This document shows positions 19,217-29,170 of a stretch of 64,000 bases of DNA, in pieces. This stretch comes from Mycolicibacterium xanthum (GTDB lineage: Bacteria; Actinomycetota; Actinomycetes; Mycobacteriales; Mycobacteriaceae). The stretch's first letter is position 1. Each line of letters begins with the position of its first letter. The stretch spans positions 248,001 to 312,000 of the forward strand of contig NZ_JAIFZS010000001.1 of assembly GCF_019710635.1 (NCBI RefSeq), in the 5' to 3' direction. A program made the position numbers and the translations under genes. The notes beneath the pieces are model-generated. The model did not search any database, had not been told where the DNA came from, and saw only the letters and a list, made by a program, of their open reading frames with translations.

Positions 19217-19984
19217 GTGGCCACCAACCCCAAGAAGAATGCGCGCTACGACCTGAAGGCAGCCGACCGGCGGCGCAACCTGATGATCCAGATCGGTCTC
19301 ACCGCGATCGTCATCGTGTTCGCGGCCGTGCTGGTGCTCTACATCGTGTTGTCGGCCGACGACAAGCCAACCGCCGGTGAGACGCGGTTCGTCCGGGTGG
19401 AATCCACCAGCGTGATCAAGAAGGACGGCACCGAAGAGCCCAAGGCCGTCGTGTCGATCTACGAGGACTTCCTGTGCCCCCACTGCGCCGCGCTCGAGCA
19501 GCAGTTCGGGCCGACCATCAACAAGCTGATCGACGCCGGGGCCATCGCCGCCGACTACTACATGGTCGGCATCCTCGACCGCCCGCAGAACGACGACTAC
19601 TCGTCGCGGGCCGGCGGGGCGGCCTACTGCGTGGCCGATGAGTCGGTCGACGCGTTCCGCCGGTTCCACGCCGCGTTGTTCGCCCAGCAGCCCAGCGAGA
19701 TCGGCTCGACCTTCCCGGACAACGCCCAGCTGGTCGAGACCGCCCGCCAGGCCGGTGCCACCGGAAAGGTGCCGGAGTGCATCGACAAGGGCGTGTACAA
19801 CGACATGGTCAGCGGTATGGCCGAGGCAGCGGGCATCAAGGCCACCCCGACCATCCGGATCAACGGCGAGGACTACCAGTACAGCACCCCCCAGGCGCTC
19901 GTCGACAAGATCAGGGAGATCGTCGGCGACGTGCCCGGCCTGGAGGTCGCGCCGCCCGCAACCGCCCCGGCGCCGGCGTCATGA
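19217..19984 (+). CDS. Membrane-anchored DsbA-like thiol oxidoreductase
   Basis: This is a 255-residue thioredoxin-fold protein with one N-terminal membrane anchor (IQIGLTAIVIVFAAVLVLYIV) and a CPHC active site in the exported part. It should form disulfides in envelope proteins and be re-oxidised by the VKOR homologue encoded next, whose start overlaps its stop as ATGA. The counterpart is Rv2969c. It starts with GTG. The final 20 residues are Ala/Pro-rich. Confidence 0.93.
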   Translation: MATNPKKNARYDLKAADRRRNLMIQIGLTAIVIVFAAVLVLYIVLSADDKPTAGETRFVRVESTSVIKKDGTEEPKAVVSIYEDFLCPHCAALEQQFGPTINKLIDAGAIAADYYMVGILDRPQNDDYSSRAGGAAYCVADESVDAFRRFHAALFAQQPSEIGSTFPDNAQLVETARQAGATGKVPECIDKGVYNDMVSGMAEAAGIKATPTIRINGEDYQYSTPQALVDKIREIVGDVPGLEVAPPATAPAPAS

Positions 19985-20616
19985 CCGTGACCGCGACCGG
20001 CCCGGTGGAGGAGACCGACCCGTCCGGCGACGAGCCGACGGGCCTGGTGGTCCGGCGCAGCAGCGCGGTGTGGGTGCTGATCGCCGGCATCCTCGGGCTG
20101 GCCGCGTCGCTGACGTTGACGATCGAGAAGATCGAGCTGCTGATCAACCCCGATTACGTGCCGACCTGCAGCATCAACCCGGTGCTGTCCTGCGGTTCGG
20201 TGATGATCACCCCGCAGGCGTCGGTGTTCGGCTTCCCCAACCCGCTGATCGGGATCGTGGCGTTCGCCGTGGTGCTGGTCACCGGTGTGCTGGCCGTCGC
20301 TAAGGTGGCGCTGCCGCGCTGGTACTGGGCGGGCCTGGCGGTGGGCACGCTGCTGGGTGCGGGGTTCGTGCACTGGCTGATCTTTCAGAGCCTGTACCGC
20401 ATCGGCGCGCTGTGCCCGTACTGCATGGTCGTGTGGGCGGTGACGATCCCGCTGCTGGTCGTCGTGGCGGGCATCGTGCTGCAGCCGCAACGCAGCGGGT
20501 CCGCGGTGGTCCGGGCGATCTACGCCTGGCGCTGGTCGGTGGTCGCGCTGTGGTATGCGGCGGTGCTGCTGCTGATCCTCGAACGATTCTGGAATTACTG
20601 GTCGACGCTCATCTGA
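19981..20616 (+). CDS. VKOR-family quinone-linked disulfide oxidase
   Basis: This 211-residue integral membrane protein has about five hydrophobic segments. It re-oxidises the DsbA-like partner and passes electrons to quinone, replacing DsbB in actinobacteria. The loop cysteines (CSINPVLSCGS) and the quinone-side CPYC pair are both present. The ATG overlaps the preceding stop by 4 bases, so the two are translationally coupled. The M. tuberculosis counterpart is Rv2968c. Confidence 0.94.
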   Translation: MTVTATGPVEETDPSGDEPTGLVVRRSSAVWVLIAGILGLAASLTLTIEKIELLINPDYVPTCSINPVLSCGSVMITPQASVFGFPNPLIGIVAFAVVLVTGVLAVAKVALPRWYWAGLAVGTLLGAGFVHWLIFQSLYRIGALCPYCMVVWAVTIPLLVVVAGIVLQPQRSGSAVVRAIYAWRWSVVALWYAAVLLLILERFWNYWSTLI

Positions 20617-20644
20617 CAGGGCGGTGGCCGGGTTAGGGTGAACC

Positions 20645-23600
20645 GTGGTCGCTCAGAACTCGCGGATCTCCAAGGTCCTGGTGGCAAATCGTGGTGAGAT
20701 CGCGATCCGCGCGTTTCGCGCGGCTTACGAGATGGGCATCGCGACGGTCGCGGTATACCCCTACGAGGACCGCAACTCGCTGCACCGGCTGAAGGCAGAC
20801 GAGTCGTATCAGATCGGCGAGACGGGTCATCCGGTACGGGCCTATCTGTCGGTCGGCGAGATCATGCGGGTCGCCGAGGCGGCAGGCGCCGACGCGGTGT
20901 ATCCGGGTTACGGGTTCCTGTCGGAGAACCCGGAGCTGGCCTCGGCGTGCGCGGCGGCCGGCATCACCTTCGTGGGCCCGTCGTCCGATGTGCTGGAGCT
21001 GACCGGCAACAAGTCGAGGGCGATCGAGGCGGCACGCGCGGCGGGCCTGCCGGTGCTGCGGTCCTCGGCACCGTCGGCGTCGGCCGACGAGCTCGTCGAG
21101 GCCGCGCGCGACATGGAGTTCCCGCTGTTCGTCAAGGCGGTCTCCGGCGGTGGCGGCCGGGGCATGCGCAGGGTGTCCGAGCCCGCCGGGCTGGTCGAGG
21201 CGGTCGAGGCGGCCAGCCGGGAGGCCGAGTCGGCGTTCGGCGATCCGACGGTGTACCTCGAGCAGGCGGTGCTCAACCCGCGCCACATCGAAGTACAGAT
21301 CCTCGCCGACACCGCGGGCAGCGTGATGCACCTGTTCGAGCGGGACTGCAGTGTGCAGCGCCGCCACCAGAAGGTGATCGAGCTCGCACCGGCGCCGAAC
21401 CTGCCAGATGAGTTGCGCCAGAAAATGTGTGCCGATGCGGTCGCATTCGCCCGCGGGATCGGCTACACGTGTGCGGGCACGGTGGAGTTCCTGCTCGACG
21501 AGCGTGGGCACCACGTGTTCATCGAGTGCAACCCGAGAATCCAGGTGGAGCACACGGTGACCGAGGAGATCACCGACGTCGACCTGGTCGCCAGCCAGTT
21601 GCGCATCGCCGCCGGGGAGACGCTGGCCGACCTCGGGTTGAGCCAGGAGGCGCTGGCGATCCGCGGTGCGGCGCTGCAGTGCCGGATCACCACCGAGGAT
21701 CCGACCAACGGATTCCGGCCGGACATCGGGCGGATCACGGCGTACCGGTCCCCGGGCGGCGCGGGAATCCGGCTCGACGGCGGTGCCGTGCTCGGCGGTG
21801 AGATCGGTGCGCATTTCGACTCGATGCTGGTCAAACTCACCTGCCGGGGCCGGGACTTCGGCGCCGCGGTCGCCCGCGCGCACCGCGCGCTGGCCGAGTT
21901 CCGCATCCGTGGCGTGTCGACGAACATCCCTTTCCTGCAGGCGGTCATCGATGATCCGGACTTCCGGGCCGGCCGGATCAACACGTCGTTCATCGACGAC
22001 CGCCCCTACCTGCTGACGGCGCGTTCGCCGGCCGACCGCGGCACCAAGATCCTGAACTACCTGGCCGACGTCACGGTCAACCAGCCGCACGGGCCGCGGC
22101 CGTCGACGGTCTATCCGCAGGACAAGCTGCCGACCGTCGATCTGAACGCGATGCCACCACGCGGTAGCAAGCACCTGCTGACCGAGGTCGGGCCCGAGGC
22201 TTTCGCCCGGTGGATGCGGGAGTCCAAGGCGGTCGGGGTAACCGACACCACGTTCCGTGATGCGCATCAGTCGCTGCTGGCGACCAGGATTCGCACGTCC
22301 AGCCTGCTGATGGCGGCTCCCTATATCGCGCGGCTGACCCCGCAGCTGTTGTCCATCGAATGCTGGGGCGGGGCGACCTACGATGTGGCGCTGCGGTTCC
22401 TGAAGGAGGACCCGTGGGAACGGCTCGCCGCGCTGCGGGAGGCGATTCCCAACATCTGCCTGCAGATGTTGCTGCGCGGCCGCAACACCGTCGGCTACAC
22501 CCCTTATCCGGTGTCGGTGACCAACGCGTTCGTCGACGAGGCCACCAGCACCGGGATCGACATCTTCCGCATCTTCGACGCGTTGAACAACGTCGAGTCG
22601 ATGCGGCCGGCGATCGACGCGGTGCGCAATACCGGTACGGCGGTCGCCGAGGTGGCGATGTCCTACACCGGGGACCTGTCGGATCCGGGCGAGAACCTCT
22701 ACACGCTGGACTACTACCTCAAGCTGGCCGAGCAGATCGTCGACGCCGGCGCACACGTGCTGGCCATCAAGGACATGGCCGGCCTGTTGCGCGCCCCGGC
22801 GGCCGCCACGCTGGTGGGTGCGCTGCGCAGCCGGTTCGACCTGCCGGTGCACGTGCACACCCACGACACGCCCGGTGGTCAGCTGGCCACCTACGTGGCG
22901 GCCTGGCAGGCCGGCGCCAACGCCGTCGACGGTGCGGCGGCGTCGATGGCCGGTACGACGAGCCAGCCCGCGCTGTCCTCGATCGTGGCGGCGGCCGCGC
23001 ACACCGAGTACGACAGCGGGCTGTCGCTGTCGGCGGTGTGCGACCTCGAACCGTACTGGGAGGCGCTGCGGAAGGTCTACGCACCCTTCGATGTTTCAGC
23101 ATCTGGTCTTACTTCCCCGACGGGACGGGTGTATCGCCACGAGATCCCTGGCGGTCAGCTGTCCAACCTGCGCCAGCAGGCGATCGCTTTGGGCCTCGGC
23201 GACCGCTTCGAGGAGATCGAGGCCGCCTACGCCGGCGCCGACCGGATCCTCGGCCGGCTGGTCAAGGTGACGCCGTCGAGCAAGGTCGTCGGCGACCTGG
23301 CACTGGCGCTGGTCGGGGCCGGGGTGACCGCCGACGAGTTCGCCGCCGATCCGGCCCGCTATGACATCCCCGACTCGGTGATCGGGTTCCTGCGCGGCGA
23401 GCTGGGCGATCCGCCGGGTGGCTGGCCCGAGCCGCTGCGCACCAAGGCGCTGGCCGGCCGGGCCCCGGCCAAGGCGCAGGCCGAGCTGAGCCCCGAGGAC
23501 CAGGACGTGTTGCACGAGCCCGGCGTCAAGCGCCAGGCCACGCTCAACCGGTTGTTGTTCCCGGGCCCGACGAAGGAGTTCGAGGCCCACCGCGACCTTT

Positions 23601-24055
23601 ACGGCGACACCTCGAGCCTGTCGGCCAACCAGTTCTTCTATGGGTTGCGGCACGGCGACGAGCACCGGGTCACCCTCGAGAAGGGGGTGGAGCTGCTCAT
23701 CGGTCTGGAGGCGATCTCGGATCCCGACGAACGCGGCATGCGTACGGTGATGTGCATCCTCAACGGACAACTGCGCCCCGTGGTGGTCCGCGACCGCAAC
23801 ATCGCCACCGAGGTGCCGGCCGCGGAGAAGGCCGACCGTACCAACCCCGACCACGTCGCGGCGCCGTTCGCCGGTGTGGTCACGGTCATCGTTGCCGAGG
23901 GCGACGCGGTGCAGGCCGGCCAGACCATCGCCACCATCGAGGCGATGAAGATGGAGGCCGCGATCACCGCGCCCAAGGGCGGCACCGTCACCCGGGTCGC
24001 GGTGGCCGCCACCGCGCACGTCGAGGGCGGTGACCTGCTGGTGGTCGTGACCTGA
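20645..24055 (+). CDS. pyc: Pyruvate carboxylase
   Basis: This is a 1136-residue biotin enzyme making oxaloacetate from pyruvate and bicarbonate (anaplerosis). The biotin carboxylase part is residues 1 to about 455 ([13 protein letters not shown], the [11 protein letters not shown] loop, [19 protein letters not shown] motif with ECNPRIQ). The carboxyltransferase is about 530-1000 ([28 protein letters not shown]). The C-terminal carrier domain has EAMKMEA with K1102 as the biotin site. It starts with GTG. Codons 816-824 (23090-23116) are an oddity: eight consecutive codons end in A or T, at a spot where the family normally reads FESGL. The enzyme otherwise looks intact. Confidence 0.96.
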   Translation: MVAQNSRISKVLVANRGEIAIRAFRAAYEMGIATVAVYPYEDRNSLHRLKADESYQIGETGHPVRAYLSVGEIMRVAEAAGADAVYPGYGFLSENPELASACAAAGITFVGPSSDVLELTGNKSRAIEAARAAGLPVLRSSAPSASADELVEAARDMEFPLFVKAVSGGGGRGMRRVSEPAGLVEAVEAASREAESAFGDPTVYLEQAVLNPRHIEVQILADTAGSVMHLFERDCSVQRRHQKVIELAPAPNLPDELRQKMCADAVAFARGIGYTCAGTVEFLLDERGHHVFIECNPRIQVEHTVTEEITDVDLVASQLRIAAGETLADLGLSQEALAIRGAALQCRITTEDPTNGFRPDIGRITAYRSPGGAGIRLDGGAVLGGEIGAHFDSMLVKLTCRGRDFGAAVARAHRALAEFRIRGVSTNIPFLQAVIDDPDFRAGRINTSFIDDRPYLLTARSPADRGTKILNYLADVTVNQPHGPRPSTVYPQDKLPTVDLNAMPPRGSKHLLTEVGPEAFARWMRESKAVGVTDTTFRDAHQSLLATRIRTSSLLMAAPYIARLTPQLLSIECWGGATYDVALRFLKEDPWERLAALREAIPNICLQMLLRGRNTVGYTPYPVSVTNAFVDEATSTGIDIFRIFDALNNVESMRPAIDAVRNTGTAVAEVAMSYTGDLSDPGENLYTLDYYLKLAEQIVDAGAHVLAIKDMAGLLRAPAAATLVGALRSRFDLPVHVHTHDTPGGQLATYVAAWQAGANAVDGAAASMAGTTSQPALSSIVAAAAHTEYDSGLSLSAVCDLEPYWEALRKVYAPFDVSASGLTSPTGRVYRHEIPGGQLSNLRQQAIALGLGDRFEEIEAAYAGADRILGRLVKVTPSSKVVGDLALALVGAGVTADEFAADPARYDIPDSVIGFLRGELGDPPGGWPEPLRTKALAGRAPAKAQAELSPEDQDVLHEPGVKRQATLNRLLFPGPTKEFEAHRDLYGDTSSLSANQFFYGLRHGDEHRVTLEKGVELLIGLEAISDPDERGMRTVMCILNGQLRPVVVRDRNIATEVPAAEKADRTNPDHVAAPFAGVVTVIVAEGDAVQAGQTIATIEAMKMEAAITAPKGGTVTRVAVAATAHVEGGDLLVVVT

Positions 24056-24621
24056 CGCGCATCGTCGCCGGAGCGTTCGGCGGTCGGCGAATCGCGGTGC
24101 CGCAGCACAAGTCCGGGTCGGGTACCCGGCCGACGACCGACCGGGTGCGCGAGTCGCTGTTCAACATGCTCGCGGCGCGCATCGACTTCGCCGGCATCGC
24201 CGTGCTCGACCTGTACGCCGGGTCGGGGGCACTCGGGTTGGAGGCGCTGTCCCGTGGCGCCGGATCGGTGCTGTTCGTCGAGTCCGATGCGCGCGCCTGT
24301 GCGGTGATCGAGCGCAACATCGCCTCGCTCGGGGTGCGCGGGGCGACGGTGCGGCGCGGTCCGGTCGCCGCCGTGCTGGCCTCCGGCGCGACCCGCCCGG
24401 TCGACCTGGTGCTCGCCGACCCGCCCTACGAGGTGACCGCCGGCGAGGTGGGGGAGGTGGTGGCGGCGCTGGCCGCGCAGCGCTGGGTAGCCGACGGTAC
24501 CGTGGTGGTCGTCGAACGACCCGGATCGTCACCGGAGATCGGCTGGCCGACGGGCTGGTCGGTATCCAAGCCCCGTCGCTACGGGGACACCCGGCTGGAG
24601 ATGGCCTCGGTCGCGCGCTGA
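24052..24621 (+). CDS. rsmD: 16S rRNA (guanine966-N2)-methyltransferase (RsmD), apparent CTG start
   Basis: This would methylate G966 of 16S rRNA using AdoMet. The AdoMet loop ([20 protein letters not shown]) and the catalytic DPPY motif are present. The conserved RsmD N-terminus ([16 protein letters not shown]) is encoded upstream of the first usual start codon, GTG 24097. Between the in-frame stop at 24031 and 24097 there is no ATG, GTG or TTG; CTG 24052 overlaps the pyc stop as CTGA. I therefore infer a CTG start. From 24097 the protein would lose about 15 conserved residues. Confidence 0.88.
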   Translation: MTRIVAGAFGGRRIAVPQHKSGSGTRPTTDRVRESLFNMLAARIDFAGIAVLDLYAGSGALGLEALSRGAGSVLFVESDARACAVIERNIASLGVRGATVRRGPVAAVLASGATRPVDLVLADPPYEVTAGEVGEVVAALAAQRWVADGTVVVVERPGSSPEIGWPTGWSVSKPRRYGDTRLEMASVAR

Positions 24622-24816
24622 CCTCCGGGCGGGTGTGTCACCGGATCCCAGCCGTTCGGCCGAGAGCGGTGGTCTGGGTTCTCGAAATCGATTCCACTGC
24701 AGCGGTTTTCCGGGAGTCTGTTGCCTTCAGGACGGCGGTGGCGGCCCCGCTTGCCGCCGCCACGCGTACGCCTTGGTCGACCGCTCGGCGGCGGGGGCCT
24801 GCTACGGTCACACCTC

Positions 24817-25299
24817 ATGAGCGGCGCGGTATGCCCGGGATCTTTCGACCCGGTGACCCTCGGTCACATCGACATCTTCGAGCGGGCGGCCGCGCAGTTC
24901 GACGAGGTCGTCGTCGCGGTGCTGGTCAACCCCAACAAGAGTGGGATGTTCAGCCCCGACGAGCGCATTGCGCTGATCGAGGAGTCGACCACCCATCTGG
25001 CGAACCTGCGGGTGGAGGCGGGGCAGGGGCTGGTGGTCGACTTCGTCAAGGCCAGGGGTCTGACCGCCATCGTCAAGGGTCTGCGGACCGGCACCGACTT
25101 CGAGTACGAGCTGCAGATGGCGCAGATGAACAAGCACATCGCCGGCGTCGACACGTTCTTCGTCGCCACCACCCCGCGGTACTCGTTCGTGTCGTCCTCA
25201 CTGGCCAAGGAGGTCGCCACCCTCGGCGGTGACGTCTCGGAGCTGTTGCCCGAACCGGTCAACGCGCGGCTGCGGGCCAAGTTGTCCGAGCGCGGCTGA
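24817..25299 (+). CDS. coaD: Phosphopantetheine adenylyltransferase (CoaD)
   Basis: This 160-residue enzyme catalyses the fourth step of coenzyme A synthesis, ATP + 4'-phosphopantetheine to dephospho-CoA. It has the nucleotidyltransferase signature [17 protein letters not shown] and the ISSS-like phosphate motif in [13 protein letters not shown]. The ATG at 24817 fits the family start; the open frame extends upstream without a matching sequence. The 195 bases before it (24622-24816) hold nothing I recognise beyond a probable promoter. Confidence 0.96.
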   Translation: MSGAVCPGSFDPVTLGHIDIFERAAAQFDEVVVAVLVNPNKSGMFSPDERIALIEESTTHLANLRVEAGQGLVVDFVKARGLTAIVKGLRTGTDFEYELQMAQMNKHIAGVDTFFVATTPRYSFVSSSLAKEVATLGGDVSELLPEPVNARLRAKLSERG

Positions 25300-25450
25300 T
25301 TTCTGCCGCCGACATCCGGCCGGGCCGGCCGGGAATTGACATAATGCTGTCGAAAGGCAATTCATAACGACACACCGGCGCCGGTAGCTGAGTCACAGAG
25401 GTAACACCAGGCACACTGGTCACTGTCAACTACGCCTGGAGGGTGTCGCC

Positions 25451-26188
25451 GTGTACCGAGTTTTTGAAGCGCTCGATGAATTGGGTGCGATCGTCGAAGA
25501 AGCCCGTGGCGTGCCGATGACGGCCGGCTGCGTGGTGCCGCGCGGCGACGTCCTGGAGTTGATCGATGACATCAAGGACGCCATTCCCGGTGAGCTCGAC
25601 GACGCCCAGGATGTCCTCGACGCGCGCGACTCGTTGCTGCGGGAGGCCAAGGACCACGCCGAGTCGACCGTGTCGATGGCCAACGCCGAGGCCGATTCGA
25701 TGGTCAACCACGCCAGGGCGGAAGCCGACCGGCTGCTCGCCGACGCCAAGGCGCAGGCCGACCGGATGGTCGCCGAGGCCCGTCAGCACAGCGAGCGGAT
25801 GGTCGGTGAGGCCAGGGAAGAGTCCGTCCGTATCGGGGCGACCGCCAAGCGTGAGTACGAGGCCAGCACCGGGCGGGCCAAGTCCGAGGCCGACCGGTTG
25901 ATCGAAAGCGGCAACCTCGCCTACGAAAAGGCCGTTCAAGAGGGCATCAAGGAACAGCAGCGGCTGGTGTCGCAGACCGAGATCGTGGCCACCGCCACCG
26001 CCGAGGCGACCCGGTTGATCGACTCGGCGCATTCCGAGGCCGACCGGCTCCGCGGCGAGTGCGACATCTACGTCGACAGCAAGCTCGCCGAATTCGAAGA
26101 TTTCCTCAACGGCACGCTGCGGTCGGTGGGTCGCGGACGTCACCAGCTGCGCACCGCGGCCGGGACCCACGACTACGCGGCCCGCTGA
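25451..26188 (+). CDS. sepIVA: DivIVA-domain septation protein SepIVA
   Basis: This 245-residue, mostly alpha-helical protein has the short N-terminal DivIVA-like segment (MYRVFEALDELGAIVEEARGVPMTAGCVVPRGDVLELID). A long coiled coil rich in Ala, Glu, Arg and Asp follows (about residues 55-215) with repeated AEADRLLADAKAQADRMVAEA-type heptads. It matches Rv2927c/SepIVA by position and composition; that protein acts in mycobacterial division and polar growth. It starts with GTG after GGAGG. A TTGACA/CATAAT-like patch at 25336-25345 may belong to its promoter, but this is weak. Confidence 0.9.
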   Translation: MYRVFEALDELGAIVEEARGVPMTAGCVVPRGDVLELIDDIKDAIPGELDDAQDVLDARDSLLREAKDHAESTVSMANAEADSMVNHARAEADRLLADAKAQADRMVAEARQHSERMVGEAREESVRIGATAKREYEASTGRAKSEADRLIESGNLAYEKAVQEGIKEQQRLVSQTEIVATATAEATRLIDSAHSEADRLRGECDIYVDSKLAEFEDFLNGTLRSVGRGRHQLRTAAGTHDYAAR

Positions 26189-26252
26189 CGCAGCCGCGCC
26201 GGGCGGCGGCACACCCGGCCGTTCGCCGCGTCACTGGCCGTACGATACGAGC

Positions 26253-26831
26253 ATGGCGACGCATCCGAACGCGGGGTCACGGTCGCCGCTCGTGATCGAC
26301 ATCTCCCGCCTGGGTCGCCGGCCCGGATCGATGATGACGATCGACACCACGGTGCAGAGTCCGGCACGCATCGGGCTCGAGCTGATCGCCATCGAAAAGG
26401 GCGCCCCGCTGCACCTGGATCTTCGGCTGGAGTCGGTCTCGGAGGGCGTTCTGGTCACCGGCTCGGTGTCGGCGCCGACGGTGGGGGAATGCGCGCGGTG
26501 CCTGACCCCGGTTTCCGGCGACGTCGAGATCGAGCTCACCGAGCTGTTCGCCTATCCCGACAGCACGACCGACGAGACCACCGAGGCCGACGAGGTCGCC
26601 CGGGTGAGCCGGGTGCGCGGCGTGGACAGCGTCGACCTCGAGCAACCGATCATCGATGCGGTGGGGCTGGCGTTGCCGTTCTCGCCGGTGTGCCGTCCCG
26701 ACTGTGCCGGCCTGTGCCCGCAGTGCGGGGTGGCGTTGTCCACCGCCGAACCGGGCCACCACCACGAGCAGATCGATCCCCGCTGGGCCAAGCTGGCCGA
26801 CATGCGCAGGCAGGCCGGAGACGAGGCGTGA
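26253..26831 (+). CDS. YceD/DUF177 family protein
   Basis: This 192-residue protein carries the YceD signature: a first Cys pair in GECARCLTP and a second Cys group in [13 protein letters not shown]. The family is linked by gene order to rRNA/ribosome and fatty-acid genes and is thought to help rRNA handling. No rpmF follows here; rnc comes next with a 4-base GTGA overlap, as for Rv2926c-rnc in M. tuberculosis. Confidence 0.92.
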   Translation: MATHPNAGSRSPLVIDISRLGRRPGSMMTIDTTVQSPARIGLELIAIEKGAPLHLDLRLESVSEGVLVTGSVSAPTVGECARCLTPVSGDVEIELTELFAYPDSTTDETTEADEVARVSRVRGVDSVDLEQPIIDAVGLALPFSPVCRPDCAGLCPQCGVALSTAEPGHHHEQIDPRWAKLADMRRQAGDEA

Positions 26832-27523
26832 CGGTGGACCGTGCGCCGTTGCTTGCGGCGCTCGGCGTCGAGTTGCCCGAAGAGCTGCTCACCGTGGCGC
26901 TGACCCACCGTAGCTACTCCTACGAGAACGGCGGTCTTCCCACCAACGAGCGGCTCGAGTTCCTCGGGGATTCGGTGCTCGGGTTGACCGTCACCGAAGA
27001 GCTCTATCACCGTCATCCCGAGCGGACCGAGGGGGATCTGGCCAAGCTGCGTGCCAGCATCGTGAACACCCAGGCGCTGGCCGACGTCGGCAGGAAGCTG
27101 TCCGAGAACGGGCTCGGATCCTATCTGCTGCTGGGTAAGGGCGAGGAGAACTCGGGCGGCGCCGACAAGTCCAGCATCCTCGCCGATGGCGTCGAATCTC
27201 TTTTGGGCGCAGTCTATCTCGAGCACGGTCCGGTTGTGGCGCGGCAGGTGATCCTGCGGCTGTTCGGCGAACTGCTCGACACCGCCCCGACGCTGGGCGC
27301 GGGTCTGGACTGGAAGAGCAGCCTGCAGGAGCTCACCGCGTCGCTCGGACTGGGTGCGCCGGCCTACATCGTCACCTCGACCGGACCCGACCATGACAAG
27401 GAGTTCACCGCGACCGTGGTGATCGCCGGTGCCGAGCACGGCCGAGGTGTCGGGCGGACGAAGAAGGAGGCCGAACTGAGGGCCGCCGCCGGGGCGTGGA
27501 GCACGCTGAACAAGGATGCCTGA
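26828..27523 (+). CDS. rnc: Ribonuclease III (Rnc)
   Basis: This 231-residue double-strand-specific RNase processes rRNA and structured mRNAs. The catalytic signature [14 protein letters not shown] lies at about residues 40-53, the second acidic site is in [19 protein letters not shown], and a double-stranded RNA-binding domain occupies about 155-228. The GTG start overlaps the upstream stop; a second GTG two codons later is also possible. The 3' end overlaps mutM by 8 bases. Confidence 0.95.
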   Translation: MTVDRAPLLAALGVELPEELLTVALTHRSYSYENGGLPTNERLEFLGDSVLGLTVTEELYHRHPERTEGDLAKLRASIVNTQALADVGRKLSENGLGSYLLLGKGEENSGGADKSSILADGVESLLGAVYLEHGPVVARQVILRLFGELLDTAPTLGAGLDWKSSLQELTASLGLGAPAYIVTSTGPDHDKEFTATVVIAGAEHGRGVGRTKKEAELRAAAGAWSTLNKDA

Positions 27524-28373
27524 GCTCCCCGAGGTCGAGGTCGTACGCCGCGGACTGCACGAACACCTCACCGGCCGGACCGTGACCGCGGTGCGGGTGC
27601 ACCATCCGCGCGCGGTCCGCCGTCACGAAGCGGGCCCGGCGGATCTCACGGCGCGGCTGTTGGGGGCCACCATCACCGGCACCGGCCGGCGCGGCAAGTA
27701 CCTGTGGCTGACCCTGTCCGACGGGGCGGCGCTGGTGGTGCACCTGGGGATGAGCGGGCAGATGCTGCTGGGGCCCATCCCGAACGAGAAGCACCTGCGG
27801 ATCGCTGCGCTGCTGGACGACGGCACCGCGCTGAGCTTCGTCGACCAGCGCACGTTCGGCGGCTGGATGGTCATCGACCTGGTCACCGTCGACGGGACCG
27901 ACGTGCCGGCACCCGTCGCACACATCGCGCGCGATCCGCTGGACCCCGACTTCGACCGAGATGCCGTCGTGAAGGTGTTGCGGCAGAAGCACTCCGAGAT
28001 CAAGCGTCAGCTGCTGGACCAGACCGTGGTGTCGGGGATCGGCAACATCTACGCCGACGAGGCGCTGTGGCGCGCCAAGGTCAACGGCGCCCGGTTGGCG
28101 TCGGGTCTGTCGCGGCGGGTGCTGGCCGAGCTGCTCGACGCCGCCGCCGACGTGATGACCGATGCGCTCGGGCAGGGGGGTACGTCGTTCGACTCGCTGT
28201 ACGTCAACGTCAACGGCGAGTCCGGCTACTTCGACCGCTCGCTGGACGCCTACGGCCGCGAGGGTGAGCCGTGCCGTCGCTGCGGGGCGGTCATGCGCCG
28301 GGAGAAGTTCATGAACCGGTCGTCGTTCTACTGCCCCCGCTGTCAGCCCCGCCCGCGCGTCCGCCGGGCCTGA
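27516..28373 (+). CDS. mutM: Formamidopyrimidine-DNA glycosylase (MutM/Fpg)
   Basis: This 285-residue base-excision repair enzyme removes 8-oxoguanine and FaPy lesions. The N-terminus PELPEVE holds the catalytic Pro and Glu, and the helix-two-turn-helix region includes [13 protein letters not shown]. The C-terminal zinc finger (CRRCG...CPRCQ) is complete. It overlaps the end of rnc by 8 bases. A long perfect inverted repeat follows five bases after the stop. Confidence 0.95.
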   Translation: MPELPEVEVVRRGLHEHLTGRTVTAVRVHHPRAVRRHEAGPADLTARLLGATITGTGRRGKYLWLTLSDGAALVVHLGMSGQMLLGPIPNEKHLRIAALLDDGTALSFVDQRTFGGWMVIDLVTVDGTDVPAPVAHIARDPLDPDFDRDAVVKVLRQKHSEIKRQLLDQTVVSGIGNIYADEALWRAKVNGARLASGLSRRVLAELLDAAADVMTDALGQGGTSFDSLYVNVNGESGYFDRSLDAYGREGEPCRRCGAVMRREKFMNRSSFYCPRCQPRPRVRRA

Positions 28374-28377
28374 CCCG

Positions 28378-28440
28378 CGCCGAACTGGCATTCCGGCAGG
28401 TCGCTACTCGCACTTCTGCTGCCGGAATGCCAGTTCGGCG
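28378..28440. repeat. Perfect 22-bp inverted repeat downstream of mutM
   Basis: The arms at 28378-28399 and 28419-28440 are exact reverse complements over 22 bases, separated by a 19-base spacer. The left arm begins five bases after the mutM stop. There is no T-run after it, so a classical intrinsic terminator is doubtful. It may act as a transcript-end stem or be a copy of a dispersed palindromic element. Confidence 0.85.
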
Positions 28441-28459
28441 GACGCTGTAGAAATAAGCC

Positions 28460-28876
28460 ATGACCGAACTCTGGGTGGAACGCACCGGCGTGCGCCGCTA
28501 CACCGGCCGTAGTACCCGCGGCGCGGAGGTATTCATCGGCTCCGTGGGCGACGAGGGCGTGTTCACCCCCGGCGAGCTGATGAAGATCGCGCTGGCGGCC
28601 TGCAGCGGGCTGTCCAGCGACCAGCCGCTGCGGCGCCGCCTGGGCGACGACTACCGGGCCACCATCCGGGTGTCCGGCGACGCCGACCGCGAGCAGGAAC
28701 GCTATCCCCTGCTCGAGGAGCTGCTCGAGGTCGATCTGTCCGGCCTGGCCGGCGACGAGGTCGCCCGGCTGCTGACGGTGGTGGAACGCGCCGTCGACCA
28801 GGTGTGCACGGTGGGGCGCACGTTAAAGTCTGGTACTGAAGTGACGTTTGGGGTGAAAGATGTTGGGGGAGAGTGA
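28460..28876 (+). CDS. OsmC-family protein
   Basis: This is a 138-residue OsmC/Ohr fold protein, a thiol-dependent hydroperoxide reductase type. The two characteristic cysteines are present: one in ALAACSGLSSD and one in VDQVCTVGRTLKSG, the latter in the usual Cys-x-V helix. It corresponds to Rv2923c. Its last 17 bases overlap the acylphosphatase start. The substrate is unknown. Confidence 0.9.
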   Translation: MTELWVERTGVRRYTGRSTRGAEVFIGSVGDEGVFTPGELMKIALAACSGLSSDQPLRRRLGDDYRATIRVSGDADREQERYPLLEELLEVDLSGLAGDEVARLLTVVERAVDQVCTVGRTLKSGTEVTFGVKDVGGE

Positions 28877-29144
28877 CGTCCGGCTGACCGCCTGGGTGCA
28901 CGGCTACGTCCAGGGGGTGGGTTTCCGCTGGTGGACGCGGTCGCGGGCGCTGGAACTGGGGTTGACCGGCTACGCCGCCAACAAGCCCGACGGCCGGGTG
29001 CAGGTGGTCGCACAGGGCCCGCGGGAGTCCTGCCAGCGGCTCCTCGAGCTGCTCAACAGCGGTAAAACCCCTGGTCAAGTGGACAAGGTGATCGCCGACT
29101 GGTCGCAACCGGCCGACGCGCTCACCGGCTTCACCGAGCGCTGA
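28860..29144 (+). CDS. acyP: Acylphosphatase (AcyP)
   Basis: This small enzyme (94 residues) hydrolyses acyl phosphates. The family motif [14 protein letters not shown] contains the phosphate loop and catalytic Arg, and [16 protein letters not shown] contains the catalytic Asn. The ATG at 28860 overlaps the osmC gene by 17 bases with GGGGTG upstream; TTG 28863 is an alternative. smc follows 26 bases later, as in M. tuberculosis Rv2922A-smc. Confidence 0.93.
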   Translation: MLGESDVRLTAWVHGYVQGVGFRWWTRSRALELGLTGYAANKPDGRVQVVAQGPRESCQRLLELLNSGKTPGQVDKVIADWSQPADALTGFTER

Positions 29145-29170
29145 GCAACTCGGCGGTAGGGTTTCACGTC

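Noticed and set aside
25336..25368. A TTGACA followed by CATAAT/CATAAC-like bases upstream of sepIVA as a promoter.
   Set aside because: The hexamers do not sit at a 16-18 base spacing, so I mention it under the gene but do not list it as a feature.
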